DNA of 64,000 nt, from contig BPQB01000010.1 in NCBI GenBank assembly GCA_019973155.2, positions 124,001-188,000 on the forward strand, read 5' to 3'. This stretch comes from Phanerochaete sordida. Its lineage: Eukaryota; Basidiomycota; Agaricomycetes; Polyporales; Phanerochaetaceae. The notes beneath the pieces are model-generated. The model worked only from the letters and a program-made list of their open reading frames with translations, did no database searches and was not told where the DNA came from. The position numbers and the translations under genes were made by a program. This document shows positions 1 through 9,467 of the stretch, one piece after another. The stretch's first letter is position 1, and every line of letters starts with the position of its first letter.

Positions 1-860
1 GCTCGGTGGACAGGTCGCCGTGGTCGAACGAGTATGACCCACCGCTGGACGATGGCACTGTCCCGTCTGCCAAGCTGCGGAAGCTCGAGGTCATCGCCAA
101 CGAGGCTTTTGATACCTACCGTGAGATGTGAGCTGTCACATGAATTCGTAGGTACATCCATCTCTGACAGACGCTGATTCTGCAGGTACTACGAAGGCGG
201 TGTCTCATCTGTATTCCTCTGGGATCTGGAGGACGGCGGTTTTGCGGGCGTAGTCCTCATGAAGAAATGTCAGCACAAGCCATCACCATTTCCCCTCTAC
301 TGTCTGACGCATTTGGACAGCACTCACTTCGTCTTCGCCATCTGAGCCCTCGGGCGCATGGGACTCAATCCACGTCTTCGAGGTCGCTGAACGCGGGAGG
401 CAGGCGCATTATAAGTTGACGTCTACGATCATGCTCTCCATGGTCGATCGCGGAGTTGGACAGAGCAGCAAAGAAGACAAGGTGGAGGCGAAGCGGGACG
501 GCGAGGTCACTATTAGCGGAAGCATGACGAGACAGGTACGTTGTAGCCCCATGAATACATTGCGGCTCGCTGACCTTGTCATTAGACGGAGCAAGATCAC
601 TCTTTGCAAGACCAGAACTCGCATATTACGAACATCGGACGGATGATTGAGGACATGGAGATCAAGATGCGCAACCTCTTGCAAGAGGTACGTTCATCCG
701 ACCCTTGTCTTGTTTGATCTTGCGCTTACGAGGCGCGATGCAGGTGTACTTCGGCAAGACACGAGACGTCGTGTTCGACCTGCGCAGCCTGGAAGACCTC
801 GAGAAGGCACGGAGACAGCGCGAGCTGCAGAAGGAACTCGTCGGTTTCATCAAGCGGTAG
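1..860 (+). CDS. cap2: F-actin-capping protein subunit beta (5' partial)
   Basis: Beta subunit of the heterodimeric capping protein that binds actin filament barbed ends and blocks subunit exchange; it acts in the cortical actin cytoskeleton. The window starts inside the gene: the first readable codons give [11 protein letters not shown], which in the family lies some way from the N-terminus, so the start codon is upstream of base 1. Four GT-AG introns (128-185, 269-320, 536-585, 688-743) join exons that read [59 protein letters not shown] and [15 protein letters not shown], which are hallmark blocks of CapZ beta. The protein ends in the actin-binding tentacle region ([14 protein letters not shown] at 858-860). 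The segment between the second intron and AWDS is serine-rich. Identity is very secure; the exact ends of intron 2 are the least certain part. Confidence 0.95.
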
Positions 861-1501
861 TCGACCTCCGAGTACCGTCGATACACTACAAACCACTACA
901 CGGAAATGTAATTGTAAATGGATCAAACTGGGTGGGAATCTAGAGCAACACCGTTCCAACTTAGCTGCTGGCCCTCTGACATCGTGAGCAGTGTGCGTAG
1001 GTTGGAATGCTCACCACCCTGGAGCTGGCGATCTCCTACCACCTGGTTATACGCTGAGAGAGGTAGTGCATGTCATCGATTCTGTCGCTGGTATGCCCAA
1101 GCTAATCTGAGACTACATATGGCCTACCTTTGGGTCGTAGAGTACCTGGAATCTAAAAAGCGATGATGCGTTACTACACGAATATCTCCACTGATTCTCC
1201 GGTGTCCAATTGCGGCGCGCCGTGCAGAGGGTCCTCCTCATGCTGTGAAGAGCTCGAGTACGAGAATTTGAGGCTTTCCTTGATGGCCATGTTTCTGTGA
1301 ATGTCTTGGACACAAGATATGCACGCTGGGTGGAACTCGCGCACCAAATCGCTCAGACTTCCGACCGCAGACACGAGGAGAGGATGTGACAAAGCGCGAT
1401 TGTCACGTCACGTCTCGCTCTCAGGCGCGAGCGTTCGGCGCTAGGACGCGTCCTTGACCTCCTCAACCACCTCCACAGCTCCTTCGCCCAACTCTTTCGC
1501 T
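861..1501. other. Intergenic region with RFC3 promoter
   Basis: This holds the 3' flank of the capping-protein gene and the promoter of RFC3. Short ORFs occur on both strands, the longest being 72 codons on the minus strand (1174-1392), but none shows recognisable domains or splice-consistent extension. An ACGCGT box lies at 1446-1451. Confidence 0.5.
1446..1451. promoter_or_regulatory. MCB-like ACGCGT box upstream of RFC3
   Basis: A palindromic ACGCGT lies about 50 bp upstream of the RFC3 start codon. In yeasts this is the MluI cell-cycle box bound by MBF at G1/S genes, including DNA replication genes. Function here is inferred; the hexamer also occurs elsewhere in the window. Confidence 0.35.
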
Positions 1502-3077
1502 ATGTCTCTTTGGGTTGACTGCGTGAGCCCGTCCATTTGATGGCAAAAACAACATTTGCTGATCTACGCGTGTCATAGTACCGGCCAAAATCACTAGACG
1601 AGCTTCACTACCACGATGGCCTCTCAGCCCGTCTGCGGTCCTTGGTCCGTACAGCCGTGGAATACAATTATTCTGTGGCTTGACTACAACTACGTTTGTT
1701 TTACGATGCAGGCTGCCTCGGGAGACTTCCCCCACATGTTGTTCTATGGTCCCTCGGGAGCGGGAAAGAAGACGCGGATAGCCTGCACTTTGAAGGAGCT
1801 GTTTGGAAAGGGCGTAGAGAAAGTACGCCCCGCTACGCATGACTTCACGTGACATTTCTAACGTTGACTCCCATTACAGCTCAAGATTGACCAGCGAGTG
1901 TTCCTGACTCCGTCAAGGCGGAAGTTGGACGTGAACGTTGTGCAGAGCAACTTCCACCTCGAAATCACCCCGAGGCAAGTCTCTCCTATCATAAGCACGA
2001 GAATCGCCTGACGTATCAACGCTATTCCTAGTGAAGTTGGTAACTACGACAGAGTAGTCATCCAGGAGCTCCTCAAGGAGATCGCTCAAACGCAACAGGT
2101 CGACATCAACGCGCGGCATAGGTTCAAAGGTGCGTATCCCCTCTTCAGATAGCTTGACCACGCGTTCTCACTCCACTGCAGTCGTTGTCATTAATGAAGC
2201 CGATTCCCTATCACGCGATGCTCAAGCCGCTCTCCGTCGGACCATGGAGAAGTACATGTCGAACATGCGCATCATCCTCTGCGCAAATAGCACGAGCAAG
2301 CTCATTGCTCCTATCAAGAGTCGATGTCTCCTTGTTCGGGTGGCGGCTCCAACAGAGGAAGAGGTACGCGTTGCGCTCAAACACCTCACGCTCGCAATGA
2401 CTGACGACGGCGCAGATGGTCACAGTCATGAAACACGTCGCGTCGCGCCAGAACTTCCGGATAGACGACGAGAGCGTGATCCAAGAGATCGCCCAAGACG
2501 CCGAAGGCAATCTCCGCAAAGCTTTGCTCGTGTTCGAAGCTTTGAAGATGCAGACGTGCGTATGCAGACGTCAGTTCTACGCGCTGTGCTAAGCCAATTT
2601 GCGCTGCAGCGGTAGCCTCACTGGGCCCATAACAATCGCAAAGCCAGACTGGGAGACGTATTGCCACAAGGTCGGCGATATGATCGTCCAGGAGCAGTCT
2701 CCCCAGCGGGTGATGGATGTACGGACGAAGCTCTACGAGCTCCTGAGCCATTGCATACCGCCAACGGTTATCTTGAAGGTCGGTGTGGTGATTTGCGCCT
2801 CAGCGACCAATCCTGTGATAACGCCTCCCGGTAGACGATAGCGGCACGAGTGTGCGAGAAGGTCGATGAGAGCTTGAAGCCAGAAATCATGCACTGGGCA
2901 GCCGTGTACGAGGTTCGCATGCGCGTCGGCAACAAGAAGATCTTCCATCTGGAGGCGTGGGTCGTCAAGGTCATGAGCTTGTATAAGGTGCGTGTATATC
3001 CTTACCCATGCATAGCTTTGACTGACTACGTACTATAGCACTTCTTCTATGGTATCGACATGGGCTCCTTCGATTGA
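1502..3077 (+). CDS. rfc3: Replication factor C subunit 3 (clamp loader; yeast Rfc5/human RFC3 type)
   Basis: Small AAA+ subunit of the RFC clamp loader that opens PCNA and loads it at primer-template junctions; nuclear. The start MSLWVD is the family N-terminus. Spliced exons give [19 protein letters not shown], a Walker A region [66 protein letters not shown], the SRC motif [10 protein letters not shown], and the collar region ([41 protein letters not shown]). The C-terminus is [10 protein letters not shown]. The KK in the P-loop and the SRC motif assign it to the RFC3/Rfc5 clade. One intron near 1976-2031 uses a GC donor (CCGAG|GCAAGT), needed to read PSEVG. At the first intron the only splice that keeps frame yields VDCYRP instead of the near-invariant VDKYRP. 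Complete and apparently intact. Confidence 0.95.
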
Positions 3078-3807
3078 AAGCCTTGATTATGGATGTCAGC
3101 CTCTCACTCTGAACACTTGATCATCGTTATCACAGGTACAATGTGATATATCTTCGAGGTAGCGCCAAACACAGCGTTGTTCATATGCACTCGCACATTG
3201 GATGTCACAATTCCCGGAGTCAGCACAGCGTATCCCACTGTACCGCTCTGTACATGGTTCACGGAGTGATGCGTCTCCGAAATACAGCGAGTATATATCA
3301 GTCTTGCCTGGGTACTGGACTGATATATGTTCTTCCCATGCTTACTCTGCAGTGCAATTTGGTCTCTATGCTGATTATGGTCGCCTTTACTCCCATGTCA
3401 TTTCAATGTCGGATATTATCGCAGTTTATTCTGCCCGTTTGATATTTGGGCCTTACGTATCCCGCTGTCTGGCGCATTCGCGGAATTCAGCCGACAGATG
3501 AGTGGAAAGGTGAGTAACGCCACGACATGTACGAGCACAGGGCCAGCCAGGACCCCTCGCACCGCGGACCCTGTGAACCCTTCACCGCAGTGTGCCCGCC
3601 CACAGCTGCGTCAAATCTCCGAGGCTCAGGCAGGTAGCACCTCGATCGACTCCAGAGCTGCCCAGGATGCTAAGGATAGTGATGATACAGACATCGTCGC
3701 CCAGAAGCACATCGCGACAATCGGAATGATTTGATTAGTCAAAATACTGTTGGGGTATATGGCGACGCTTGCTGTGTCTGCGTACTCAGCTTATTCAGTG
3801 TACTATC
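3078..3807. other. Intergenic region between convergent RFC3 and membrane-protein gene
   Basis: Contains both 3' flanks. Plus-strand ORFs of 99 codons (3143-3442 and 3202-3501) and 78 codons (3498-3734) overlap. A GT-AG splice after the codons for MSGK (3498-3509) could link a short upstream frame to a tail ending HIATIGMI. No family is recognised and the region may simply be non-coding. Confidence 0.4.
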
Positions 3808-4694
3808 TCAGAAGGTCTCATATGCGACACGCACCTGTACCGGATACCCTCCCGCCATGAGCGGCACCTGATCGTACGGCATGTAATATCCCTGCTGGTA
3901 CCCCAGCGTCGGCACGCCGCCGACCGTCCCCGCACTGTGCGCGCGCCCATGGCGCGCGACCTTCTCGGGGTCGTCTTCCGCGCCCCGTTTCTTGCGCCGC
4001 ATCCTGCGGCGGCACGCGGCCCAGAGCCCGCCGAGGAAGCTGAAGAAGCCGAGCACGCTCCCGACCACGGCGCCGATGATCTTCTTCAGGCTCGTCTTCG
4101 CTCCGCGCCCGAGCTCGGACATCGCGGGCGCGAGCGGGTCGGTCTTCCCGCCGTCCCCGCCGCCGCCCGCGCCGACCGTCGGGTACGAGTATGTGGGCAC
4201 GGAGAAGCTTGGTATGGAGTAGGAGTAGGTCGGGTAAGAGAAGCTTGGGATGGAGTAGGAGTAGGTCGGGTAGGAGTATGCGGAGGTGTCGAAGGGGTCC
4301 CAGGCCGGCGCTGTAGGGAACGTCGTAGGGATCGAATAGGTCGGGACGGTGATGGAGGGGAGCCAGTCTGGCGTCGAATACGAGAACGTCCAGGGGTCGG
4401 ACTCGGTAGCCCTAGGAGCATGGGAAGCCAGGACTCCTTTCGCGGTGGTATCCTGCGTTCGCGTTGCTGGCTCGATTTTTGCTTCGGCCTGTGCGATGCT
4501 ATCGGCAGATCCAGTGTAGCTGAAGCCAATAGTGACCTGAAATAAATTAGTTTAGTTGCGACCGGTATGGACCTGGGACAAGCACGTACAGCTGGCAGCG
4601 GCTTCGCCTCGCCAAGGAGCCCGAATGCGAGGCCTAGAAAGCAGTAGAGGGTGAGCAGCCACGTCACATCGCAAAAACCACGAGGACCGAGCAT
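3808..4694 (-). CDS. Single-pass membrane protein with Tyr/Pro/Ser repeats
   Basis: Unknown function. Two exons: the first encodes a start at 4694 (MLGPRGFCDV) with a hydrophobic leader (WLLTLYCFLGLAFGLLGEA), joined by a GT-AG intron near 4546-4590 to an exon beginning VTIGFSYTGSADS. The extracellular part is rich in Ser, Pro and Tyr and holds a 12-residue tandem unit (SYPTYSYSIPSF, twice). A glycine-rich transmembrane helix (IIGAVVGSVLGFFSFLGGLW) follows, then a basic stop-transfer stretch (CRRRMRRKKR) and a cytosolic tail of about 60 residues with a tyrosine-rich segment. The layout (secretion signal, disordered glycan-ready stalk, one helix, short tail) recalls wall-stress sensors and the two following genes, but it lacks their cysteine-rich head. 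A TATA-like element lies at 4773-4779. Not recognised beyond this architecture. Confidence 0.75.
4202..4272 (-). repeat. 36-bp tandem repeat (two copies) in coding sequence
   Basis: Two near-identical 36-bp units beginning at 4202 and 4238 (gagaagcttgg...gtcgggta on the plus strand) encode the 12-residue SYPTYSYSIPSF unit in the ectodomain of the membrane protein. Copy number is likely to vary between strains. Confidence 0.8.
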
Positions 4695-5430
4695 CGTGGA
4701 GGGGGGAAGCGTAGGGTACCCTAGCGTGGAGAGCGGGGAGAAGGCATGATGGTCGTCTGCCTCGGAGCCCCGCATATAAGGCACGAAATAGTGTTCATCG
4801 ACGGACTCACTACACCTTATCAAGGCGAGGCGATCGCCCCGTCGAGGCTGTCCTTGAGTGGCGGATCACGCCTGGCAGGCTTCGACGGACACTGACAAGG
4901 CCAGGCACGCACCCTGGTTGGCTGTCACTGCCGCAGGGCTGGACTCCGGAGACAAGGCGGGGCTTGGCAGGAGGCACTGTCTGTATTTATCTGTTCGGAA
5001 CCTTGGCACTCAGGTGCATAGCACGCAGAGGACGTTCAGCATTCAATATTCGGTCTTAAAGTCAGACAAGAAGGTCAGCCTTCCTGTCTTTCGGGATTAA
5101 AGACGTGAGGTACATAAGTTGGATTAATTGGAAACTGTCTTACTACACAACGTACCCGGCAGCCTCCGGCAGCTGGGTTCGGTGAAAGCGTAACCAAGCT
5201 CTGGCACTAGGTCTAAAAGAGATGTAATCGTTCATTAGCGACATTAATCGTCGTTGAAGACGGAAAGGCGGCGTCGGATTTTACAAGCGCGGTGCATCGG
5301 TATCTACATGCCAGGTTAACTGCGAAAGATCGTCCGTAACCCAGCAGCTATTGATGTTATCAGCTTTGTACTCACATGTTTGAAGGTAGAATTGACATAC
5401 TACAGTTACAAGATGTGTGCATGAATGTCG
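4695..5430. other. Intergenic region between two membrane-protein genes
   Basis: Holds the promoter of the 3808-4694 gene, with a TATA-like sequence at 4773-4779 read on the minus strand, and the 3' flank of the next gene. I see no other gene. The plus-strand 80-codon ORF at 4858-5100 has no supporting features. Confidence 0.5.
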
Positions 5431-6786
5431 TCAATATTGCGTGGGCTCGTAATTGCTCGGATGAGGATTAGGACTCGGATTCGCAGGTGTCGCAGCGGGA
5501 GGCGATGGCGTTGTCCCCGGATGGCTCGGGGTCAAGCCCGGTACGCCAGCGTCGACGAACGGCTGCGCATTGGGGTACGTCGTCGGGTCGTCAGGGTCCT
5601 ATAAACCACCAGCGTAAGCATCCTCTCAAGCAAAGGACGCGGTACGCACGTAGAGCCTCAACGGTGCCGCAGGCGTCGCTTCCAGCGTCGTCGGGAAGTA
5701 CTCCGCGGGCGGCGGCGTCGCCACCGCGGGCGAGTGCGCCTGCAGCTTCTCGGGGTCGGGCGTCGGTGTCAGCTGCGGGCTCGTGCCCACCCCCGCGGCC
5801 GCTGCAGCTGCCGCCGCCCGCCTCGCCCTGCGCTTGATCCAGAGCCATATGCCCGTGATCGTGCTGATGAGGGCGCTGATGCCGCCGACGACGCCGCCCA
5901 CGATCGCGCCGACGTTCGTCTTGCGCTTCGTGTTGACGTGGAAGGTGTCGCCGCCGTTGCTCGTCGGCACGCTGAACGTCGGCACGCTGATGGACGGGAC
6001 GCTGATCGAGGGGACGCTGAACGTCGGAGCCGTGTTTGTGGGTGCGTTCGTGGGGCCGCCCTCGCCTATTGGTGTCGTGATCCGGGACACGGCCGTGTTG
6101 GATGAGGAGACGTCCGGCAGACTCTTCGCTGCGACGGCTTGCGCTCCCGTGACGTCGAACCCGCCAGTTGTGGAGATGTTGAGGTACGCCCACTGCGGTA
6201 CGCCGACTGCGGCGGGGATGGGATCGGGATATGCGCCATTCGAGATCATGCTGGATGGACACTGGGCAGTCCAATCGGAAAATCTACAAATAGTCAGACG
6301 AGCGCAGCATGCAGAACACAGCGGCACTGACGAGTCGATGCCAAAGCCCTGGCAAATAGCACACGCGCTGAGCAAGGAATACAGGACCGAGCTGCACATG
6401 CAGATACTGGCAGGGTAGAACCCATTCGGACCCGGCGGGGTATAAGTAGTGACAAGACCCTGTACGAGTCCGAGCACGACAGCATCTGCCTGTATGTCAA
6501 TACCTGGCCATTTTTTCGACGAACTACTATCATCTGCCTGAGGGAGTGCTCAAACAGGGCGCTTCGAGGTACGCCGCGACGAGGCACGGCTGCTGGCCCT
6601 TGTCATTGTCCATCTGCACAAACCGGCGGAGCCTGTCAACCGCGCACCACGGCATCATGCCCGACGAACACGCACCCAGATGTAGTCGGTCCCGCACACG
6701 GCGGTCGTGATTTGCGCGTGCGCGCCGAGCTGGCCGAGGCCCAGGAACGCCGCGAAGGTGAGGATCCCAGCCTTCGGGATCGTCAT
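5431..6786 (-). CDS. Cysteine-rich single-pass membrane protein, paralogue of 7507-8720
   Basis: Unknown function; belongs to a cysteine-rich ectodomain family. Reconstructed exons: signal peptide (MTIPKAGILTFAAFLGLG, start at 6786) ending VCGTDYIW; then MDNDKGQQPCLVAAYLEAPC; then DAVVLGLVQGL...ICMCSSVLYSLLSACAICQG; then FSDWTAQCPSS...GVPQWAYLN; then a Ser/Thr/Pro stalk with ISVP/FSVP repeats, a transmembrane helix (VGAIVGGVVGGISALISTI), a basic and polyalanine stretch, and a tail. The last exon (after an intron near 5600-5650) begins DPDDPTTYPN and ends NYEPTQY, stop at 5431. The second intron appears to use a GC donor: this keeps the frame and aligns the Asp-Ala after it with the paralogue. 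The conserved spacing W-MDNxxxQxPCLxAAYL, CxCSxVxYSxLxAC and WxxW/WTxxC is shared with the 7507-8720 gene, so the exon model is well supported. Confidence 0.8.
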
Positions 6787-7506
6787 GCGGCTGTCAGCGC
6801 GCATCGAGGCAGGGAAGGCCGGCGGGGCGGAGGCGTCTGCGGGGCGACGAGGTGGCTCGAGTCAAGAGCGAGGCTGCCCAGGAAGAGAGGGTGCGGGGGC
6901 GTGCGCATTATTGTCGGGCCTTGAACGCGCTGGACGGCGTAGGTGATGGTGTGCCTGGCCTCGGAACCCTGGTGATCTGCACAGGTCATGGCCGGGCTCA
7001 ATGAATGGCGCTATCGGTGTCTCGCATGGGATGCTTCCCATGTTCACAGCCTTTGCCGTGAACACTCAATGAAGGCGTTGCAGCGGTTCCACTGCCGGGG
7101 AGATAGACAGCTGACAGACGGTTGCTGTTCCGTGTCGTCCGCTGCTCAAGCCAGCTCTTGCCGGAGCGGCAGCCTTCTGCACCCGTCTGAGCACATGAGA
7201 TCCCACTGGATTTGCCAAGCACTGCTCACCTGAATGTTGTCATCGTCAGTGTTGGGATGTCGAGTCTTGTTGGGCCAAATTCGTGTCGGGGATCGTCGTA
7301 AGGTTTGGGCGCTTCGGTCTTGGCGACGGTTTGGCAGCGGCAGCGGAGCGCTCAGACCTACATAACCTACAGAAGAAACGATGCTCGAGGTCAAAGCTGT
7401 CATCGGGGGTCGTCATTAGATGTTTATAAGTACAACACAGGGCATGGTGCTCAAAAACAAGGTAAAGTGAACGGTACAATTGTTGAACACGACAGCTATT
7501 TTCATC
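6787..7506. other. Intergenic region between the two cysteine-rich paralogues
   Basis: Promoter of the 5431-6786 gene and 3' flank of the 7507-8720 gene. ORFs of 67-86 codons on both strands show no recognisable content. Confidence 0.5.
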
Positions 7507-8720
7507 TCACACCTCTGCCGCTCCAGTGTATCCCGCGGCGAAATTGGAGCGGACGTTCTCCGTAGGTGAAGACGCCTGGGAATATGGTCCAAATTGACGC
7601 GACGGTGTATTGCCGGGACTGCACGACCCGTCGACACTCGCAAACACCGGCGAGCCGCCCGTCTGCGCAAACGTCGCCCGGTCGCCCGGGCTAAGCCTCG
7701 CCGCAGGCTGCGGGACTGGGGCGCGGACAGAAATCTGGGCAACATAGGCCTGCGCGGGGCTCAGCGGAGGCTTCTCGACGTACGCCGCACGCGCGCCGCG
7801 CGGAGTGAACGCAGCGGGGGCCGACGCCGTGCTTTTGATGTACGCTTGCGATGGGCAGGTCTTGCGGGACCGGGACTTGAGAACGAAGTACGTGATGAAC
7901 CCGGCGACGATCGCGGCCCCGCAGATGCCGCCCACCACACCGCCGGCGATTGCACCGCTGTTGCTCTTGGTGTTGGACCCGGTAGAGGCGACCTCTGTCG
8001 GCGTTGTACCCGTAGGTTGTGGAGACGGCGGGGGGAGTGCCGTGGTTGTGTCGCTGGTTGTGGTGGAAGCGGCCGCGGAAGCAGGTGCGGAGAACCAGAC
8101 TGAGGGCGTCGGGGTCGGGGTCGCAGAGGACTCGGGCGGATCTTGAGCCGCGATTGCCTGCGCGGCGGTAGCGTTGAACGTGTCAGGCGTCCGAACATCG
8201 AGGTATGCCCATGCAGGAACCGACGTCCCAGGCGGGATGTTGACCGGCCAGACACTGATGTAGTCTGTGGAACAGTTTGTCTGCCAGGTCGACCACCTGT
8301 AGCTTGAACGTTAGACGAGCAGAGATGGCGGGATTGTGCAGGCATACCGGACGTTCGAGCGGTCTTGGCAGGTAGCGCAGGCAGCAAGCATGCTGTAGAA
8401 GACCGTGCTGCACTGGCAGGACGTGGCCAGCTCGCTGGTCGGAGGGCGGTAGTGATAGTCCTTCGGAAGCGCGTAGACGTATGCGTCGATCGGATCTGCC
8501 AGACACGCAGAGTTGAGGTATGCAGCAATTAAGCACGGATTTTGGTCTCGGGAATTGTCCATCTGTGCAGTAGTAAGCATCACAGCACTCTGGAGCGAAC
8601 GCACAGACGTACCCAGCTATACTGTGAAGAGCATGTCGCGTTTGTTCCTTGCGCGAACGCGCTTCTCGCCTGAAACAACGCGATGGCGAGAGCACCAAGT
8701 GGAGCGAACTTCGAAAACAT
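7507..8720 (-). CDS. Cysteine-rich single-pass membrane protein, paralogue of 5431-6786
   Basis: Unknown function, same family as the gene at 5431-6786. Start at 8720 gives a signal peptide (MFSKFAPLGALAIALFQARS) followed by NATCSSQYSW. A GT-AG intron leads to MDNSRDQNPCLIAAYLNSAC, ADPIDAYVYALPKDY and CQCSTVFYSMLAACATCQ. A second intron (donor CCG|GTATGC near 8340) joins to WSTWQTNCSTDYISVW and SVPAWAYLDV. A Thr/Pro/Ser stalk, a glycine-rich helix (IAGGVVGGICGAAIVAGFI) and a basic stop (KSRSRK) follow, with a Pro/Ser-rich cytosolic tail ending GAAEV. It lacks the DPDDPTTYPN tail block of its neighbour. A canonical TATA box lies about 135 bp upstream. Surface sensing or wall anchoring is plausible from the layout but is inference. 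Confidence 0.8.
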
Positions 8721-9467
8721 AGTGAACCAAGGAAGAGACAGACTCGAGTTCAACGCGAAATTCGAGGGACGGCAACGTCGCCTAGCCAGGGCAACGATGA
8801 GGGAAGCCAGGAAACCAGGGCCTCGCGAACAGATACGAGTTCATGATGGCTGCTTTTATATCTGCGGCTGTCAGCGTTGCTCTTGGGCAATTGATGAGCG
8901 GCGGTCGGCTCCCTCTTCCAGCTTCAGGGTTGAGCTCGGGCTGATCGTTTCCTCGCCGCCCATCCGCCTTTGGCTGGCAACCTGGGCGGCGATTGATGCA
9001 CTGGGTCAGGCGGTGAGCTATCATACGCGGTTTCTCTGCCAATGTCGGTTCTCCTTCTCGGCTGAGGAGCAGGATACCACGCGTCAGCTCCGCAGTGAGG
9101 TTGGAAGGTCTGAGCGAGTCGTGCTCACCGCGAATGTGCTCCAGCCATGATACCAAGCCTTGCACACTATGAGGATGGACTCAGCGTGGGTCCGGGGTCT
9201 CCAAGTCAGATCTGATTACAATTTGCTAGTGCCTGCCGTGAAGGACAAGAGCGTGACGACAGCCAGAGGATATTGTAGACATATGGGTGAGTACCAGAAG
9301 TTCGCACGAGTCCCAATTCGTCCTTGGAAGCATAGTACTTGCACGACGAGCGAGAGAAAGCGGAGGCAGACGAAAGCTCGGACATGCCCAGGCGCTAGCA
9401 ATCCCGCCGCCGATCCTCGCGATTTTGATGCGCCCTGCGGGCGCTTTGCGCGTTACTCTTCGCCGTC
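8721..9467. other. Divergent promoter region (membrane protein / Sgd1)
   Basis: Shared upstream region of a minus-strand and a plus-strand gene. A minus-strand TATAAAA is at 8854-8860. No further gene is evident; overlapping ORFs of up to 155 codons are unsupported. Confidence 0.5.
8854..8860 (-). promoter_or_regulatory. TATA box of the 7507-8720 membrane-protein gene
   Basis: The plus strand reads TTTTATA, so the minus strand carries a perfect TATAAAA about 135 bp before the start codon at 8720, a normal distance for a fungal TATA promoter with a moderate 5' UTR. Confidence 0.6.

Noticed and set aside
3143..3734. Possible small plus-strand gene after RFC3
   Set aside because: A splice can be imagined, but the product has no family, the upstream frame has a stop close by and there is no promoter signal; left as intergenic.
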